DNA of 64,000 bases from Paraburkholderia bannensis (GCF_014200455.1 NZ_JACHBW010000001.1:310001-374000); one strand, 5' to 3'. Counted from the stretch's first letter, positions 1-11,193 are shown. Numbers and translations: made by a program. Notes: a model not told the origin generated them from the letters alone.

Positions 1-742
1 CCTGCACGAGATTGTTGATGGGCACCGATTCCGGATACGGCTCCATGTTCGCCAGTTGCGCGATCAGGCCCGCGCGCTCGCGGCGCGACTCGCCCATGCC
101 GACGATGCCGCCGCAGCACACGTTGATGCCCGCGTCGCGCACGCGCTCCAGCGTCTCAAGACGATCTTCGTAGGTGCGCGTGGTGATGATCTTGCCGTAG
201 TACTCCGGCGAGGTGTCGAGGTTGTGGTTGTAGTAGTCGAGGCCCGCATCGGCGAGTTCCCTCGCCTGGTGATCTTCGAGCATGCCGAGCGTCACACAGG
301 TCTCCAGACCCATCGCCTTCACGCCGCGAATCATGTCCTTGATCGGCTCCAGGTGACGATCCTTCGGATTGCGCCACGCCGCGCCCATGCAAAAGCGCGT
401 CGCGCCGTTGGACTTGGCCGCGCGTGCGGCGTCCAGCACGGCGTCCACGGCCATCAGCTTGCCGGCTTCGAGTTCGGTTTCGTAGTGCGACGACTGCGGG
501 CAGTACGCGCAATCTTCCTCGCAGCCGCCGGTCTTGATCGACAGCAGCGTGGAAAGCTGCACGGCGTTGGCGTCGAAATTTTCGCGATGCACTTGCTGCG
601 CGCGGAACATCAGGTCGTTGAACGGCAGCTCGTAGAGTGCGGCGACGTCGGCGACTTTCCAGCGCGCTGCGGCTTCGGCGGCGGCGTGGGCGCTCGGCGC
701 GGTGGCCTTCAGCGAGGTGATGTCGATGTGGGTTTGCGTCAT
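1..742 (-). CDS. bioB: Biotin synthase BioB, 3' end missing
   Basis: Radical-SAM enzyme that inserts sulfur into dethiobiotin, the last step of biotin synthesis. The first 247 codons are present; the gene runs off the left edge. The [4Fe-4S] motif CxxxCxxC is visible at residues 74, 78 and 81 ([14 protein letters not shown]), followed by the family sequence [13 protein letters not shown]. The start is the ATG at 742 ([11 protein letters not shown]). It lies 41 bases after bioD and is the last gene of the bioA-F-D-B run. Family length is about 320-350 residues, so roughly a quarter is missing only because of the window edge. Confidence 0.96.
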   Translation of the reverse strand, partial: MTQTHIDITSLKATAPSAHAAAEAAARWKVADVAALYELPFNDLMFRAQQVHRENFDANAVQLSTLLSIKTGGCEEDCAYCPQSSHYETELEAGKLMAVDAVLDAARAAKSNGATRFCMGAAWRNPKDRHLEPIKDMIRGVKAMGLETCVTLGMLEDHQARELADAGLDYYNHNLDTSPEYYGKIITTRTYEDRLETLERVRDAGINVCCGGIVGMGESRRERAGLIAQLANMEPYPESVPINNLVQ

Positions 743-783
743 GGTGTCGAGGTCCTTCGTGACGTGTGACTTGTGGTTTTGCT

Positions 784-1521
784 TCAATGCCCTGCCGCAG
801 CGGCCAGGCGCGCGAGCAAGGTGTCGATGTTCAGGTGCTGCGCCGCGTCGTCGGCGCTCGCGCCGCGCATATGCGGCACGACGCCCAGCAGCGGCGCGCC
901 GGATTGACCGCCGGATTGCGCACCCAGCAGCATGCGCAAGGTGTCGATGTTTTCTTCCGGGAAGGTCATGTTCGGGTCGATGCGGTTCGCGACCCAGCCC
1001 GCGATCTTCAGGCCGCGCGCGGTGATCGCTTCGGCGGTGAGCAGCGCATGGCTGATGCAGCCCAGCCGCATGCCGACCACCAGCACCACCGGCAAGCCGA
1101 GCGCGACGGCCAGATCGGCGGTGTCTTGCGTCGGCGTGAGCGGCACGCGGAAACCGCCGACACCCTCGACCACCACCGCATCGGCGCGCTCGCAGGCGGC
1201 GCGATGGCAATCGACGATGCGCGCCATGTCGAGCGTCACGCCTTCGAGCGCGGCGGCGATATGCGGCGCGGCCGGTTCCTTGAGCAGGAAGGGCGTGCGC
1301 ATCTCGGGCGGCAACAGCACGCTGGCGGCGGCGTCGAGCTGATCGGCGTCTTCGTTGTGCCAGACGCCGTCGCGCTCGTACGCGCCTGCCGCGATCGGCT
1401 TGAGCGCCGTCGCGCGCAGACCGGCGTGCGTGAGCCCGCGCAGCAGCGCCGCGCTCACGAAGGTCTTGCCGATTTCGGTATCGGTGCCGGTGACGAAGAA
1501 AGAAACCTTGGCCGTGCTCAT
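784..1521 (-). CDS. bioD: Dethiobiotin synthetase BioD
   Basis: ATP-dependent carboxylation and ring closure of 7,8-diaminononanoate to dethiobiotin, in the cytosol. 245 residues, close to the family norm of about 225-240. The P-loop GTDTEIGKT is at residues 12-20, and [10 protein letters not shown] further on matches the second conserved BioD block. I chose the ATG at 1521 ([12 protein letters not shown]), not the longer open frame upstream, because it places the P-loop correctly and because that ATG shares one base with the bioF stop (TGATG), a usual sign of translational coupling. Confidence 0.95.
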   Translation of the reverse strand: MSTAKVSFFVTGTDTEIGKTFVSAALLRGLTHAGLRATALKPIAAGAYERDGVWHNEDADQLDAAASVLLPPEMRTPFLLKEPAAPHIAAALEGVTLDMARIVDCHRAACERADAVVVEGVGGFRVPLTPTQDTADLAVALGLPVVLVVGMRLGCISHALLTAEAITARGLKIAGWVANRIDPNMTFPEENIDTLRMLLGAQSGGQSGAPLLGVVPHMRGASADDAAQHLNIDTLLARLAAAAGH

Positions 1522-2714
1522 CACGCGCCCTCCTGTGCGGCGCGGCTGGCGCGTTGCAGTGAATCGTTGAGACGGTCGAGATCGGCATCCGAATGGGCCG
1601 CCGACAGCGAAATGCGCAGGCGCGAGGTGCCCACCGGCACCGTCGGCGGACGGATCGCGGGCACCCAGAGTCCGTCGTTTTCGAGCGTGGCCTGCAGAGC
1701 GAGCGTGGCGTCGTTCGAGCCGATCACCAGCGCCTGCACGGCGCTCGCGGAATCGACCGGCATCCAGCAGGTCTGCTTGAGCATCGCGCGCGTGCGAGCG
1801 ATCAGGTGGGTGAGATGGGCGCGCCGCGTGTCGCCCTCTTCGCCCGCGATGATGCGCAGGCTCGCGCTGACCGCATGCGCCACCGCCGGCGACGACGCCG
1901 TCGTGAAGATATACGGCCGCGCGCGCTGCACCAGCCATTCGATCACGGTGGCGTGCGCGCAGACGAACGCGCCCGACACGCCCGCCGCCTTGCCGAGCGT
2001 GCCCACCATCACCAGATGCGGCGAGCGCAGCGCGGCTTCGGCAATCGCGCCGCGCCCTTGCGGGCCGAGCACGCCCAGACCATGCGCATCGTCGACGACG
2101 AGCCACGCGCCGTGCTGTTGCGCCAGCTCGACCAGACGCGCGAGCGGCGCGACATCGCCGTCCATGCTGAACACCGTGTCGCTCACGATCAGCTTCGCGC
2201 CCGCGTCCGAGGCGTCGAGCATCGCGCTGAGCGCCTCCATATCCGCGTGCGGATAGACCTGAATTTCGGCGCGCGACAGCCGCGCACCATCGATCAGCGA
2301 GGCGTGGTTGAGCGAATCGGAAAAGATCGTCGTGCCGCGGCCCGCCAGCGCGGTGAGCACGGCGAGGTTCGCCATATAGCCGGTGCTGAAATACAGCGCG
2401 CGCGGCGCATCGACGAAACCGCCCGCGAACGCCGCGAGGTCGTCTTCGAGCTGCTCGTGCGCGCGCGAATGGCCGCCCAGCAGATGCGAGCCGCCGCTGC
2501 CCGCGCCGTAGCGCCGCGCGCCTTCGGCCAGCGCCGCGACCAGTTGTGGATGCGCGGCCAGACCCAGGTAATCGTTGCTCGCGAAGCCGATGGTCTCGCG
2601 CCCGTCAACCGTCATGTGCGCGTCGCATGGCGTGTCGATGGTGCGGCGGCGGCGGCGCAGACCGTGCGCGTCGAGCTCGTTCAGGCTCAGTTCGAGCGTG
2701 TCCAGCAGATGCAT
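1521..2714 (-). CDS. bioF: 8-amino-7-oxononanoate synthase BioF
   Basis: PLP enzyme that condenses pimeloyl-ACP/CoA with alanine, the first committed step of the biotin ring pathway. 397 residues. Family signatures in order: FASNDYLGL near residue 44, [11 protein letters not shown] near 72, DDAHGLG near 208 and the PLP-lysine segment [10 protein letters not shown] near 245. The ATG shares a base with the bioA stop (TGATG), and its own stop does the same with bioD, so bioA, bioF and bioD are tightly coupled. Confidence 0.96.
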   Translation of the reverse strand: MHLLDTLELSLNELDAHGLRRRRRTIDTPCDAHMTVDGRETIGFASNDYLGLAAHPQLVAALAEGARRYGAGSGGSHLLGGHSRAHEQLEDDLAAFAGGFVDAPRALYFSTGYMANLAVLTALAGRGTTIFSDSLNHASLIDGARLSRAEIQVYPHADMEALSAMLDASDAGAKLIVSDTVFSMDGDVAPLARLVELAQQHGAWLVVDDAHGLGVLGPQGRGAIAEAALRSPHLVMVGTLGKAAGVSGAFVCAHATVIEWLVQRARPYIFTTASSPAVAHAVSASLRIIAGEEGDTRRAHLTHLIARTRAMLKQTCWMPVDSASAVQALVIGSNDATLALQATLENDGLWVPAIRPPTVPVGTSRLRISLSAAHSDADLDRLNDSLQRASRAAQEGA

Positions 2715-4099
2715 CAGAGGTCCTCCGCGACGGTGGCTTCGAAGGTTTCGCGCGTACGCGTCGCGAGCAGCGCCTGTGTTTCGGCATCCAGAATATATGG
2801 CGGCATCACATAGACCGTGGTGCCAATCGGGCGCAGCAGCAGTTCACGCTGCAAGGCGTTTTCGAAGAAGCGGCGCGAGAAGGTGCGCGCGCGTTCGGCA
2901 TCGTCGAGCGCCACGTCGAACGCGAGGATCGTGCCGCACTGGCGCATGTTGCGCACCAGCGGATGCACGTCGAGCGGCGCGAATGCTTCGCGCAACTGCG
3001 CGGATTTGCGCGCGTTCGACTCCAGCACGCCTTCGCGCGCGAACAGATCGAGCGTCGCCAGCGCCGCGCGGCACGCGAGCGGATTGCCCGTGTACGAGTG
3101 GGAATGAAGAAAGCCGCGCGTGGTGTCGTCGTCGTAGAACGCCGCGTAGATTTCGTCGCGCGAGAGCACGATCGACAACGGCAGATAGCCGCCGCTGATG
3201 CCCTTCGAGAGCGTCAGCAGATCGGGCCAGATGCCGGCCTGCTCGCAGGCGAAAAAGGTGCCGGTGCGCCCGCAGCCCACGGCGATTTCGTCGGCGATCA
3301 GGTGCACCTTGTACTGGTCGCACAGCACGCGCAGGCCGCGCAGATACGACGGATCGTGCATCGCCATGCCGGCGGCGCATTGCACCAGCGGCTCCACGAT
3401 CAGCGCGGCGATGCGGCCTTCGCGTTCGGCGAAGAGTCGTTCCACGTCCGCAAGCGCGCGTTGCGCCACATCGGCGGCGCTTTCGCCGTCGTGTGCGAGG
3501 CGCGCGTCGGGCGACGCCACCACATGCGCGTGCGTGAGCAACGGATCGTAAGCATCGCGGAACAGCTTCACATCGGTTACGCCGAGCGCGCCGATGGTCT
3601 CGCCGTGATAGCTGTTGGCGAGGCAGACAAACTCGCGCTTGTCGCTCGCGCCCTGATTGCGCCACGCGTGGAAGCTCATCTTCAGCGCGATCTCGACCGC
3701 CGATGCGCCGTCCGAGGCAAAGAACGCGTGGCCCAGCACGTTGTCCGTGAGCGCGGCCAGATGTTCCGCCAGCTCGACGGCGGGCTCGTGCGTGCAGCCC
3801 GCGAGCATGACGTGTTCGAGCGTGTCGAGTTGTGCCTTGAGCGCGGCGTTGATGGCCGGATTGGCGTGGCCGAACAGATTCACCCACCACGAGCTGATGG
3901 CGTCGAGATAGCGCCGGTCCTCGTGGTCGTAGAGCCACGGGCCCGCGCCGCGCGAAACGGCGACGAGCGGCAGTCGCTCATGGTGTTTCATCTGGGTGCA
4001 CGGGTGCCAGACCGCGCGCAGGCTGCGGGCGATCCAGGCATCGTTGCCAGGATGGGTTTGCGAGTTCTGAGGTTGCGAATTCTTGTGTTGCGAGTCCAC
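2714..4099 (-). CDS. bioA: Adenosylmethionine-8-amino-7-oxononanoate aminotransferase BioA
   Basis: Class III PLP aminotransferase that makes 7,8-diaminononanoate using S-adenosylmethionine as amino donor. 461 residues. Visible motifs: [10 protein letters not shown] near residue 31 (typical BioA substrate-pocket block), [24 protein letters not shown], and the PLP lysine in [14 protein letters not shown]. The first 20 residues are Gln/Asn/Ser-rich, an unconserved extension. First gene of the operon; no bioC or bioH is visible in the window, so pimeloyl supply must be encoded elsewhere. Confidence 0.96.
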   Translation of the reverse strand: MDSQHKNSQPQNSQTHPGNDAWIARSLRAVWHPCTQMKHHERLPLVAVSRGAGPWLYDHEDRRYLDAISSWWVNLFGHANPAINAALKAQLDTLEHVMLAGCTHEPAVELAEHLAALTDNVLGHAFFASDGASAVEIALKMSFHAWRNQGASDKREFVCLANSYHGETIGALGVTDVKLFRDAYDPLLTHAHVVASPDARLAHDGESAADVAQRALADVERLFAEREGRIAALIVEPLVQCAAGMAMHDPSYLRGLRVLCDQYKVHLIADEIAVGCGRTGTFFACEQAGIWPDLLTLSKGISGGYLPLSIVLSRDEIYAAFYDDDTTRGFLHSHSYTGNPLACRAALATLDLFAREGVLESNARKSAQLREAFAPLDVHPLVRNMRQCGTILAFDVALDDAERARTFSRRFFENALQRELLLRPIGTTVYVMPPYILDAETQALLATRTRETFEATVAEDL

Positions 4100-4390
4100 T
4101 TACGGCTCCCGATACGACAGCGCAGCCGAATTTAGCGCGTTCGATCGCGCAATGCACTACCCCCAAAATGGGCTTTCGAGCCTTGCTGCAACGGGGTTTG
4201 GCGCGGTTCGGAGCAGCTCGGCGCACTTGGTTTGCAAAGGCCAGAAATGCGCGTAGATGACGACAACAAAGTGACGCGCGCTTATGCAAAAAAATATGCG
4301 TATGGGCGGACGAGCAGGACGTTGGGACGTTCGCGGCGAGCGTCGTGCGTATTATTGGGGAACTATCACCAGGCGATAAATGCATCCGGC
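4100..4390 (-). promoter_or_regulatory. bioA upstream region, no recognised operator
   Basis: About 290 bases between bioA and the terminator of the next minus-strand gene. It must hold the bio promoter. An AT-rich stretch with near-palindromic TATGC/GCATA arms at about 4282-4305 is the most promoter-like part, but I see no convincing -35/-10 pair and no BioR- or BirA-like operator. Confidence 0.3.
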
Positions 4391-4420
4391 AAGAAAAAAG
4401 GCGCCGTTGGGCGCCTTTCG
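4391..4420 (-). terminator. Terminator of the secreted hydrolase gene
   Basis: Perfect 9-bp stem AAAGGCGCC/GGCGCCTTT with loop GTTG. On the minus strand it ends in a T-run, placed 24 bases beyond the stop at 4444. Confidence 0.85.
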
Positions 4421-4443
4421 GTTTGACTGGAGATTGAGCGGTC

Positions 4444-5850
4444 CTAGCGGCTGGCCAGCGAGTGCGCCGAATCTGCCGCGCCAGGCGCTGCGTTGCCGTT
4501 ATCCGCCACCGCATGGCCATCGTCGCGGGAATCATTCTGTGCGGTCGCAACGTTGTCGTTCGCCCACACCACGTTGCCGTTCACCGCATAGAGACGGCAG
4601 GGATCGGAGCTGTGCTTCTGGCAGTTCGCCACGGCGACATCCATCGGATTGTCGCCGCCTTCGGCCCACGACCAGGCGCCCGAATCCGACACCGCGAACG
4701 CGCGGCTCGGGTACTGCTTGAGGAAGTTGCGATAACCGTCGCGGCCCGCCTGATCGAGGAACGGCACCGCCCCCACCGATTCGATCGACGCATAGCCGCT
4801 CGCACGCGGCGCGGCCGGCGTTTCCACGCGGTACTGCACCGAAGTGGGCATGCCCTGATTCGCAAGGAAGGCTTCGACCGTCGGCCACCAGACCTGCACG
4901 CCGTCGCGATCGCCCACCAGCCGGTGAGCGTCGTTCTTGTAAGCGCCGAAATCGACCAGCTTCGCGCCCGGTCCCGGCTGCAAGTCGGCCGCCTGTGCAG
5001 TGCGGAACGCCGCGAACATCTTCGTGACGAGATCGGGCGTCCACACCGAATCGTTATCGCCGTAGAGCCAGAGAGAAGCCACGCGGGCCTTACCGCCGTA
5101 GCTACCGAACGCCTGGGTCAGATTGTCCTGCCAGCCCGTGCAGGCGTCCTGGCGCAGACCGCCCGAGAAGTTGATGAGCGCGCGCACGCCATGCGCCGCT
5201 TCGGTGCCGTAGGCCATGGTCGCGAGACCGCCGTGCGAGGTGCCCGCCACGGCGATGTGGTTCGCGTCCACGTATGGCTGCTTCGACATGTAATCGACGG
5301 TGGTGGCGACATCGGCGGCCTGGCCCATGCCGTTGCTCGCCACGTCGCAGCCGTCCTGTTCGTAGGTGCCGCCCGAGCCCGCGAAGCCGCGGCGGTTCGG
5401 CGCGACCACCACGTAGCCGCGACGCACGAATTCGCGCGCGAACGACATCGGATCGCTGCGCGGTTGCATGCGCGGGTCGCCGGGAATCTTGCCGTGGTTG
5501 AACACCACCATCGGGAACGGGCCTGGGCCGTCCGGACGGTACACCGTGGTTTCGAGCGTCACATCGGATTCGCCCGGCACGGGGATCTGGATGATCTGGG
5601 CATTCATGCCCGCGTGCACCACGGGCAGATACGCGTCGTCGAGCGCGATGCGCGGCACGTTTGCGCTGCCGAGCGGGCCGGAAGCATTGGCGGCCAGGGA
5701 GGATTGCGCGCCTGTCGTGACGCTCGCGTGCGCAGCAGGGTTCGACGCCGCCTGAGCGGCCGGATCGGAAAGAGAGGCTGCGTGCGCCACCGACAGCATG
5801 CATGCTGTGCCGGCCACCGCCCATCCGGTAAGAAGCTTCCTGAACGCCAT
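4444..5850 (-). CDS. Secreted alpha/beta hydrolase (dienelactone-hydrolase-like)
   Basis: 468 residues. An N-terminal signal peptide is clear (hydrophobic 8-22, likely cleavage after AHA, residue 24), so it is probably periplasmic or secreted. Alpha/beta-hydrolase features: FNHG oxyanion region at 117-120, a nucleophile elbow GTSHGG with Ser205, and a late DAHRL histidine candidate near 312. The C-terminal 130 residues form a separate part with two cysteines and a short VNGNVVWAND stretch. The substrate cannot be told from sequence. The gene stands alone with its own terminator; a 22-bp near-palindrome lies about 270 bases upstream. Confidence 0.85.
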   Translation of the reverse strand: MAFRKLLTGWAVAGTACMLSVAHAASLSDPAAQAASNPAAHASVTTGAQSSLAANASGPLGSANVPRIALDDAYLPVVHAGMNAQIIQIPVPGESDVTLETTVYRPDGPGPFPMVVFNHGKIPGDPRMQPRSDPMSFAREFVRRGYVVVAPNRRGFAGSGGTYEQDGCDVASNGMGQAADVATTVDYMSKQPYVDANHIAVAGTSHGGLATMAYGTEAAHGVRALINFSGGLRQDACTGWQDNLTQAFGSYGGKARVASLWLYGDNDSVWTPDLVTKMFAAFRTAQAADLQPGPGAKLVDFGAYKNDAHRLVGDRDGVQVWWPTVEAFLANQGMPTSVQYRVETPAAPRASGYASIESVGAVPFLDQAGRDGYRNFLKQYPSRAFAVSDSGAWSWAEGGDNPMDVAVANCQKHSSDPCRLYAVNGNVVWANDNVATAQNDSRDDGHAVADNGNAAPGAADSAHSLASR

Positions 5851-6307
5851 GCGCTACACCTGCCTGCGAAAATCCCGCTGTGAATCTGACTACCGAGCAA
5901 CTATCCCCGTCCTCGACGGACACAATGGCACACCGGCGCGCCTGGCCCGAAAGCCTGGCGTGGCATGACCCTTTGCAGGGAAGTAAAACCGATCGGAACA
6001 CCTGAGCGGCGCCTTTCTGTCATCGATCAGACTCGCCGCCAGCATCCGTCTGAACTCGCCGCGAAATTGTTTTTCAACAAACTCTTAATGGCGAAACGGA
6101 CACCGTGATTGCATCCTCGCACGACAAATAATTGTTGTGCAATTCAGGGGTAACCCGGCATAACGCGTGCCAACGGCACGCATGCCTTTAAGCACGGCGG
6201 ATTGCGGGATTTCGAGGTAATGCGGGGTAACGCAAACGGAAAATAAAGGCGGCTGCAGCCTGTCGCGCGCCGCCTACATCCCCGTTTTTTGCAGGTAAGC
6301 GCGTGCT
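5851..6307. other. 457-bp intergenic region holding a palindrome
   Basis: No gene is convincing here. Going right it holds the hydrolase leader (5851-6000), a short TTGTT/AACAA inverted repeat at 6067-6080 and the palindrome listed separately at 6119-6140. It is less GC-rich than the flanking genes. Confidence 0.5.
6119..6140. promoter_or_regulatory. 22-bp operator-like near-palindrome
   Basis: Arms GCACGACAA and TTGTTGTGC around ATAA; 8 of 9 arm positions pair. Length and symmetry suit a dimeric regulator. Its likely target is the hydrolase gene at 4444-5850, though the distance (about 270 bases) leaves this open. Confidence 0.4.
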
Positions 6308-6763
6308 TCAGCCTTCCAGGATATCGCCATCCACGTAGCGCCAGCGGCCATCTTCGCCGCGCGTAAAGCGGCTGGTCTCGTGCAGGCGGTACGCCCGTCC
6401 GCCGCTTTTATGGCGCGCGACGAATTCAACGATCGCGTGCGTTTCGTCGATCTGCTCGTGGCGCTTGACGGCCAGCCCCAGCCAGCGCGGCGCGCCCGGA
6501 TCGTTGGGGTCGACATCGAGATCGGCGGGACAGGTTTCGGCGGCCCACGTCGCACGCAGATACGGCACGTCGCCCAGGACGTAAGCGGTGTAGCGCGAGC
6601 GCATCAGTTCGAGCGCGGTCGCGGGCAAGGCGCCGTCATCGATGAATCGGCCGCAGCAGTCGGTAAAACGGGGCGGCTTCGCGCCCGATTTTTGATTGGG
6701 CGTCGCCCCGCCGCACGGACATTCGGCGGGGCGTTGCGCTTGCGCATGAATGCGTGCGCTCAT
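6308..6763 (-). CDS. YchJ family (UPF0225) SEC-C type protein
   Basis: 151 residues. N-terminal cysteine cluster CPCGG near residues 15-19 followed by FTDCCGRFIDDG near 33, then the family block LMRSRYTAYVLGDVPYLRATW and the C-terminal WRYVDGDI. This order matches the UPF0225/YchJ family, whose biochemical role is not settled. I chose the ATG at 6763 (MSARIHAQ) over the upstream ATG at 6790 because AAGGAA lies 10 bases before it. Confidence 0.88.
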   Translation of the reverse strand: MSARIHAQAQRPAECPCGGATPNQKSGAKPPRFTDCCGRFIDDGALPATALELMRSRYTAYVLGDVPYLRATWAAETCPADLDVDPNDPGAPRWLGLAVKRHEQIDETHAIVEFVARHKSGGRAYRLHETSRFTRGEDGRWRYVDGDILEG

Positions 6764-6799
6764 AAAAAATCGATTCCTTCTACGAAACAAAAATCAAAA

Positions 6800-6830
6800 A
6801 ATAAAAGGCCGCACTAACGAAGCGGCCCTG
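6800..6830 (-). terminator. Terminator after the SDR gene
   Basis: Inverted repeat GGCCGC/GCGGCC followed on the minus strand by a TTTTATTTTTT run, about 25 bases past the stop at 6851. Confidence 0.8.
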
Positions 6831-6850
6831 ATTTATTCAGCCTGCGGAGC

Positions 6851-7528
6851 TTACCAGTCGAGTTCCGTGCCGTCGTACTGGAAGAAGCGTCCGTTGAAGA
6901 CTTCGCGTGCCGCTGCCGCTTCCGCGATCACTTCGCGCATGCCGGCAACGCTCGCGCTCGCGTCGATGGCCGCGTGTGCGCCGCCCATATCGGTGCGCAC
7001 CCAGCCCGGATGCAGCGCGATGCAGGTCGCGCGGCGCGTCTGCAGCGAGGTGATCTTGAGCACATCGTTGAGCGCCGCCTTGCTCGCGCGATACAGCCAG
7101 CCGGTCGTGCCCGTGGTCTGCGTGATGCTGCCCATGCGGCTCGACAGCACGGCGAGCACGCCGTGCGCCGCATCGACGAGCGGCAGCAGGATCGGAATGA
7201 TCTGCATCGGGCCGCGCACGTTGGTGTTCATCACGTATTCGAAGTCTTCGGCGCTGATGGCTTCGACGCCTTCGGTGCGCGGACCATAGACGCCCGATAC
7301 GATCAGCGCCACATCCAGACGTTCGCCGTCGAGCTTCGAGCCCAGTGCCTCGATATCATCGGGATTCGCGATATCCAGCTCATATGTCTGCGCACCGAGC
7401 GCGCGCAATTCGGCGAGCGACGCTTCGGAACGGGCCGTGGCCAGCACGCGCCAGCCGGCCTTCACATACTGCCGCGCGAACTCAAGTCCGAGGCCGCGCG
7501 AGGCTCCCACGATCAACGCTGTCTTCAT
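6851..7528 (-). CDS. Short-chain dehydrogenase/reductase (SDR)
   Basis: 225 residues, classical SDR size. NAD(P)-binding GASRGLG at residues 8-14, an LSSRMGSI serine region and the catalytic Y-R-A-S-K motif. The substrate is not evident. I took the ATG at 7528 ([12 protein letters not shown]) because the Rossmann strand must start near the N-terminus; the longer frame upstream is non-homologous. It is the last gene of the minus-strand run MerR-aceK-thiolase-SDR, 104 bases after the thiolase, and ends at a terminator. Confidence 0.9.
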   Translation of the reverse strand: MKTALIVGASRGLGLEFARQYVKAGWRVLATARSEASLAELRALGAQTYELDIANPDDIEALGSKLDGERLDVALIVSGVYGPRTEGVEAISAEDFEYVMNTNVRGPMQIIPILLPLVDAAHGVLAVLSSRMGSITQTTGTTGWLYRASKAALNDVLKITSLQTRRATCIALHPGWVRTDMGGAHAAIDASASVAGMREVIAEAAAAREVFNGRFFQYDGTELDW

Positions 7529-7632
7529 GTTGCACCTGTCCTGTATGCCGCGGTCTTTGCCGAGCCCCGCTTGCGCGATGTTTGCGCGCGTTTGCGCGCG
7601 CCGCCTCCCTGCGGCGCACACCATGCAAGAGC

Positions 7633-8838
7633 CTACATGAGTTCGACGCCCATTGCCGTGGCCTCGCCGCCGCCGATGCACAGGCTCGCCACGCCGCGCC
7701 TGGCCGCGCGCGCGCGCAGCGCACCGATCAGCGTGACGAGAATGCGCGCGCCCGACGCGCCAATCGGATGCCCCAGCGCGCACGCGCCGCCATTCACGTT
7801 GACCTTCTCGTGCGGCAGGTTGTGCTCTTTCATTGCCGCCATCGTGACCACGGCGAAGGCTTCGTTGATCTCGTAGAGATCGACGTCCTCGGCCTTCCAG
7901 CCGGTCTTTTCGAACAGCTTCGCGATGGCGCCCACCGGCGCGGTAGTGAACTTCGCGGGAGCCTGCGCGAAGGTCGTGTGTCCCGTGATGCGCGCGATCG
8001 GCTGCACGCCCAGGCGCTTCGCCGTCGATTCGCGCATCATCACGAGCGCCGCCGCGCCGTCCGAAATCGACGAGGCATTCGCGGCCGTCACCGTGCCGGT
8101 CTTGCTGAACGCGGGCTTGAGCGTGGGGATCTTGTCGAGGTTGGCCTTGAAGGGTTGTTCGTCGCGCTCGATGGTGGTTTCGCCGCTACGCGAGGCCACT
8201 TTCACGGGCGCGATCTCCCAGGCGAACGAGCCGTCTTCGTTGGCGCGCTTCGCGCGTTTGAGCGATTCGATGGCGAAGGCGTCCTGACGTTCGCGCGAAA
8301 AGTCGTATTCGCCCGCGCATTCCTCCGCGAAAGTGCCCATCAGACGGCCCTTGTCGTAGGCGTCTTCGAGACCGTCGAGGAACATATGATCGAGCACCTG
8401 GCCGTGCCCCATGCGCATGCCCGAGCGAGCCTTGGGCAGCAGATACGGCGCATTCGACATGCTTTCCATACCGCCCGCGACGATCACCTCGGCGGAACCG
8501 GCCAGCAGCATGTCGTGCGCGAACATCGCCGCACGCATGCCCGAGCCGCACATCTTGTTCACGGTGGTCGCGCCCGCCGCCAGCGGCAGCCCCGCGCCCA
8601 GCGCCGCCTGGCGCGCGGGCGCCTGGCCCTGACCGGCGGGCAGCACGCAACCCATCACGACTTCGTCGATCTGTTCGGGCTTGAGGCCCGCGCGCTCGAC
8701 AGCGGCGGCAATCGCCGTCGCGCCCAGTTGCGGCGCAGTAAGCGCGGCGAATTCGCCCTGAAAGGCGGCCATCGGCGTGCGCGCCACGGCGACGATCACG
8801 ATGGCGTCCTGCTGCGGGTTCTTATGTGTCTCACTCAT
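7633..8838 (-). CDS. Acetyl-CoA C-acyltransferase (thiolase)
   Basis: Thiolase of about 401 residues; forms or cleaves acetoacetyl-CoA-type thioesters. The acylated cysteine is Cys97 in [19 protein letters not shown], the [11 protein letters not shown] histidine block and [11 protein letters not shown] near the C-terminus complete the active site. Two ATGs lie close together (8844 and 8838): AGGAGG directly abuts the first but is 6 bases from the second, so 8838 is the better start. It lies downstream of aceK and a LiuR-like regulator, which suggests a role in acyl-CoA or branched-chain catabolism; biosynthetic use (for example PHB) is the alternative. Confidence 0.93.
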   Translation of the reverse strand: MSETHKNPQQDAIVIVAVARTPMAAFQGEFAALTAPQLGATAIAAAVERAGLKPEQIDEVVMGCVLPAGQGQAPARQAALGAGLPLAAGATTVNKMCGSGMRAAMFAHDMLLAGSAEVIVAGGMESMSNAPYLLPKARSGMRMGHGQVLDHMFLDGLEDAYDKGRLMGTFAEECAGEYDFSRERQDAFAIESLKRAKRANEDGSFAWEIAPVKVASRSGETTIERDEQPFKANLDKIPTLKPAFSKTGTVTAANASSISDGAAALVMMRESTAKRLGVQPIARITGHTTFAQAPAKFTTAPVGAIAKLFEKTGWKAEDVDLYEINEAFAVVTMAAMKEHNLPHEKVNVNGGACALGHPIGASGARILVTLIGALRARAARRGVASLCIGGGEATAMGVELM

Positions 8839-8882
8839 GTCCATCCTCCTTGTTCATAGGTTCGATGATTCGTTACCGCGCG

Positions 8883-10685
8883 CTATGCGGCGCGCGACGT
8901 GTCTTTATCCTCATGCTTCAAGAAAAGCTCCGGATAGCGCACGCGAAACCGTTCCGCTTCGTCATAAGGCAGGCAATCGGGCACCTCGCCCGCCAGCAGC
9001 CGCGCCTTGCTGTCCTGCCAGAGCGCGGGTTCGAAGAAGTCGGCGTGATGTTCGATGAAATAACGCTTCACGCGCGGATCGCCGAGCAAAAACGTACCGT
9101 ACGTTTCAGGAAAAATATCGCGCGGCCCAACCGCGTACCACGGCTCATCCGATAGTTCGTCGTCCTCATGACGTGGCGCGGGCACGGCGCGCACGTTGCA
9201 ATCGGTGAGGTATTCGATCTCGTCGTAGTCGTAGAACACCACGCGGCCATGACGCGTCACGCCGAAATTCTTGTAGAGCATGTCGCCGGGAAATATATTC
9301 GCGCGCATCAGATCCTTCACCGCGTTGCCGTATTCGCGCACGCCATGCTCGACGTCTTCGTCGCTGCCGTTCTGCAGCCACATGTTGAGCGGCACCATGC
9401 GGCGCTCGATATACAGATGGCGGATCACGAGCTTGTCGCCCTCGTACTCGATCATCGAAGGCGCGAGCGTTTCCAGCTCTTTCACAAGCGCTTCGTCCAG
9501 CCGTGCGATGGGCAGCGCGACGCTCGAATATTCGAGCGTATCGGCCAGTCGCCCGAGCCGGTCGTGGCGCTTCACCAGCTGGTACTTCGCCACCACCTGC
9601 TCGCGCGTGGTTTCCTTCGGCGCGGGGAAGCGGTCCTTGATGACCTTGAAAACATAGGGAAACGACGGCAGCGTAAACACGATCATCACCATGCCGCGAA
9701 TGCCGGGCGCGACGCTGAACAGATCGCTCGAATGCGAAAGATGGTGCAGCAGATCGCGATAAAACAGATTCTTGCCCTGCTTGTGCAGGCCGAGCGAGGT
9801 GTAGATCTCGCCCTTCGCCTTGCGCGGCATGATGCTGCGCAGAAACTCGACATACGCGGACGGCACTTCCATATCCACGAAGAAATACGAATGCGCGAAG
9901 CTGAACATGATCAGCACGGGGTCGGTGCGCAGTAGCACCGTATCGAGCGCGAGCTTGCCGTTCTGATGACGGATCGGCACGACGAAGGGCACGACGATGT
10001 CGCCGTTGATGATGCGCCCGACGATATACGCCGACTGGTTGCGAAAGAACAGCGAAGCGAGCGTGTGAATCTGGAAATTCGTTTTGGGCTCGACCGCGCC
10101 GAAGGTGTCCAGCAACGCCTGCATCACGCAACCGACATCGCGTTCGAGATCCTCGAAGGGCGTCTCCAGCTGGAAGTTCGTGACGATGCGCGCGAGCGTC
10201 GCGGCGAGTCCATCCCTGACCGGATAGTAAGCGCGATACGTCGGCCTGGCGGCGGGCTCGTCGTTCTCGATATATTCGGTCGAGATCGCGGGCCGCATGA
10301 AAATGAAAGCGTTGTTGAAGTACGAGCGATGCAGGATCTTGCAGCACACCGAATTGAAAAACGTTTCGGCGCATTCGGGCTGCCGGTGCGTGGTCAGCAG
10401 GCCGATGTAGTGCAGCTTGATCTGCTCCCACACCTCGTCGTCGATGGATTCGGCGTCGTATTCGTCTTCGAGCGCGCGCACGCATTCGCGTACGCGCTCG
10501 TCATAGGACACGATGCGCTCGCGCGCGAGTTGCTGCATGGCGCGCCAGTCGGCGGCTTCGAAGGCCGCCCTCGCCTGCACCGCCACCGCGCAAAAACTCT
10601 GATAGTGGCGGTTGAAACCGTCGAGTATGGTCTGCGCCACATCGAAGCCGATCTGCGAGGAAAGCAGTTTCGGAAAATGTCTCAT
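8883..10685 (-). CDS. aceK: Isocitrate dehydrogenase kinase/phosphatase AceK
   Basis: Bifunctional enzyme that phosphorylates and dephosphorylates isocitrate dehydrogenase, and so sets flux between the TCA cycle and the glyoxylate shunt. 600 residues, normal for the family. Recognised from the N-terminal [12 protein letters not shown] and the kinase-fold core with [17 protein letters not shown] (ATP-contact region), then [22 protein letters not shown]. It is not next to aceA/aceB as in enterics. It sits 26 bases after a MerR regulator and before a thiolase, so it may be tied to acyl-CoA supply. Confidence 0.97.
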   Translation of the reverse strand: MRHFPKLLSSQIGFDVAQTILDGFNRHYQSFCAVAVQARAAFEAADWRAMQQLARERIVSYDERVRECVRALEDEYDAESIDDEVWEQIKLHYIGLLTTHRQPECAETFFNSVCCKILHRSYFNNAFIFMRPAISTEYIENDEPAARPTYRAYYPVRDGLAATLARIVTNFQLETPFEDLERDVGCVMQALLDTFGAVEPKTNFQIHTLASLFFRNQSAYIVGRIINGDIVVPFVVPIRHQNGKLALDTVLLRTDPVLIMFSFAHSYFFVDMEVPSAYVEFLRSIMPRKAKGEIYTSLGLHKQGKNLFYRDLLHHLSHSSDLFSVAPGIRGMVMIVFTLPSFPYVFKVIKDRFPAPKETTREQVVAKYQLVKRHDRLGRLADTLEYSSVALPIARLDEALVKELETLAPSMIEYEGDKLVIRHLYIERRMVPLNMWLQNGSDEDVEHGVREYGNAVKDLMRANIFPGDMLYKNFGVTRHGRVVFYDYDEIEYLTDCNVRAVPAPRHEDDELSDEPWYAVGPRDIFPETYGTFLLGDPRVKRYFIEHHADFFEPALWQDSKARLLAGEVPDCLPYDEAERFRVRYPELFLKHEDKDTSRAA

Positions 10686-10711
10686 GGCGCGGTCCTGGCG
10701 GCCTGATGCGC

Positions 10712-11131
10712 TTATTTCGCTTCGGAGGCGGGCTGCCGCACGTCGCCTGCCGTGTTCTTTTCCAGCAGCACGCGCGCCTGCGCTTCGTACTGCGCGAGGT
10801 CTTCGAGCGTGGCGTCGAGGTCGTCGCGCTGGCGCTCCAGAATCTCGCGATGGCGCACCACCGTGTCGAGGAACGCCTGCAATTGCGGCAGCGTATCGGT
10901 CGGCGATTCGTAGAGATCGAGCAGCGCGCGAATCTCATTGAGCGTGAAACCGAGGCGCTTGCCGCGCAGCGTGAGCCGCAGCCGCGTGCGGTCGCGCCCC
11001 GAAAATACGCGCTTGAGGCCGCCCGCGCCCTCGCGGCTTGGCGCAAGCAGGCCCTGATCTTCGTAGAAACGGATCGCGCGCGGCGTCACGTCGAATTCAC
11101 GTGCGAGCTCGGTAATCGTGTACTGGGTCAT
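10712..11131 (-). CDS. MerR-family regulator, LiuR-like
   Basis: 139 residues. The N-terminal winged HTH ([26 protein letters not shown], residues 3-28) is typical MerR; a long coiled-coil dimer helix follows (about 70-120). There is no C-terminal metal-binding cysteine set, so a metal sensor is unlikely. The HTH closely resembles LiuR, the MerR-type regulator of branched-chain amino acid/isovalerate breakdown in proteobacteria. I chose the ATG at 11131; the upstream frame adds unconserved residues. It precedes aceK by 26 bases and diverges from an MBL-fold gene; a LiuR-like box lies between them. Confidence 0.88.
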   Translation of the reverse strand: MTQYTITELAREFDVTPRAIRFYEDQGLLAPSREGAGGLKRVFSGRDRTRLRLTLRGKRLGFTLNEIRALLDLYESPTDTLPQLQAFLDTVVRHREILERQRDDLDATLEDLAQYEAQARVLLEKNTAGDVRQPASEAK

Positions 11132-11193
11132 GTCGGGGGTGCTTCGCCGGGGCCCAAGGCGGTCCGGCGGCATGGCTATCGTTGGGATCGACG

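Noticed and set aside
766..4135. Long plus-strand open frames opposite the biotin genes
   Set aside because: Arg/Ala/His-rich shadow frames of GC-rich genes; no family content, while the minus strand carries clear Bio enzymes.
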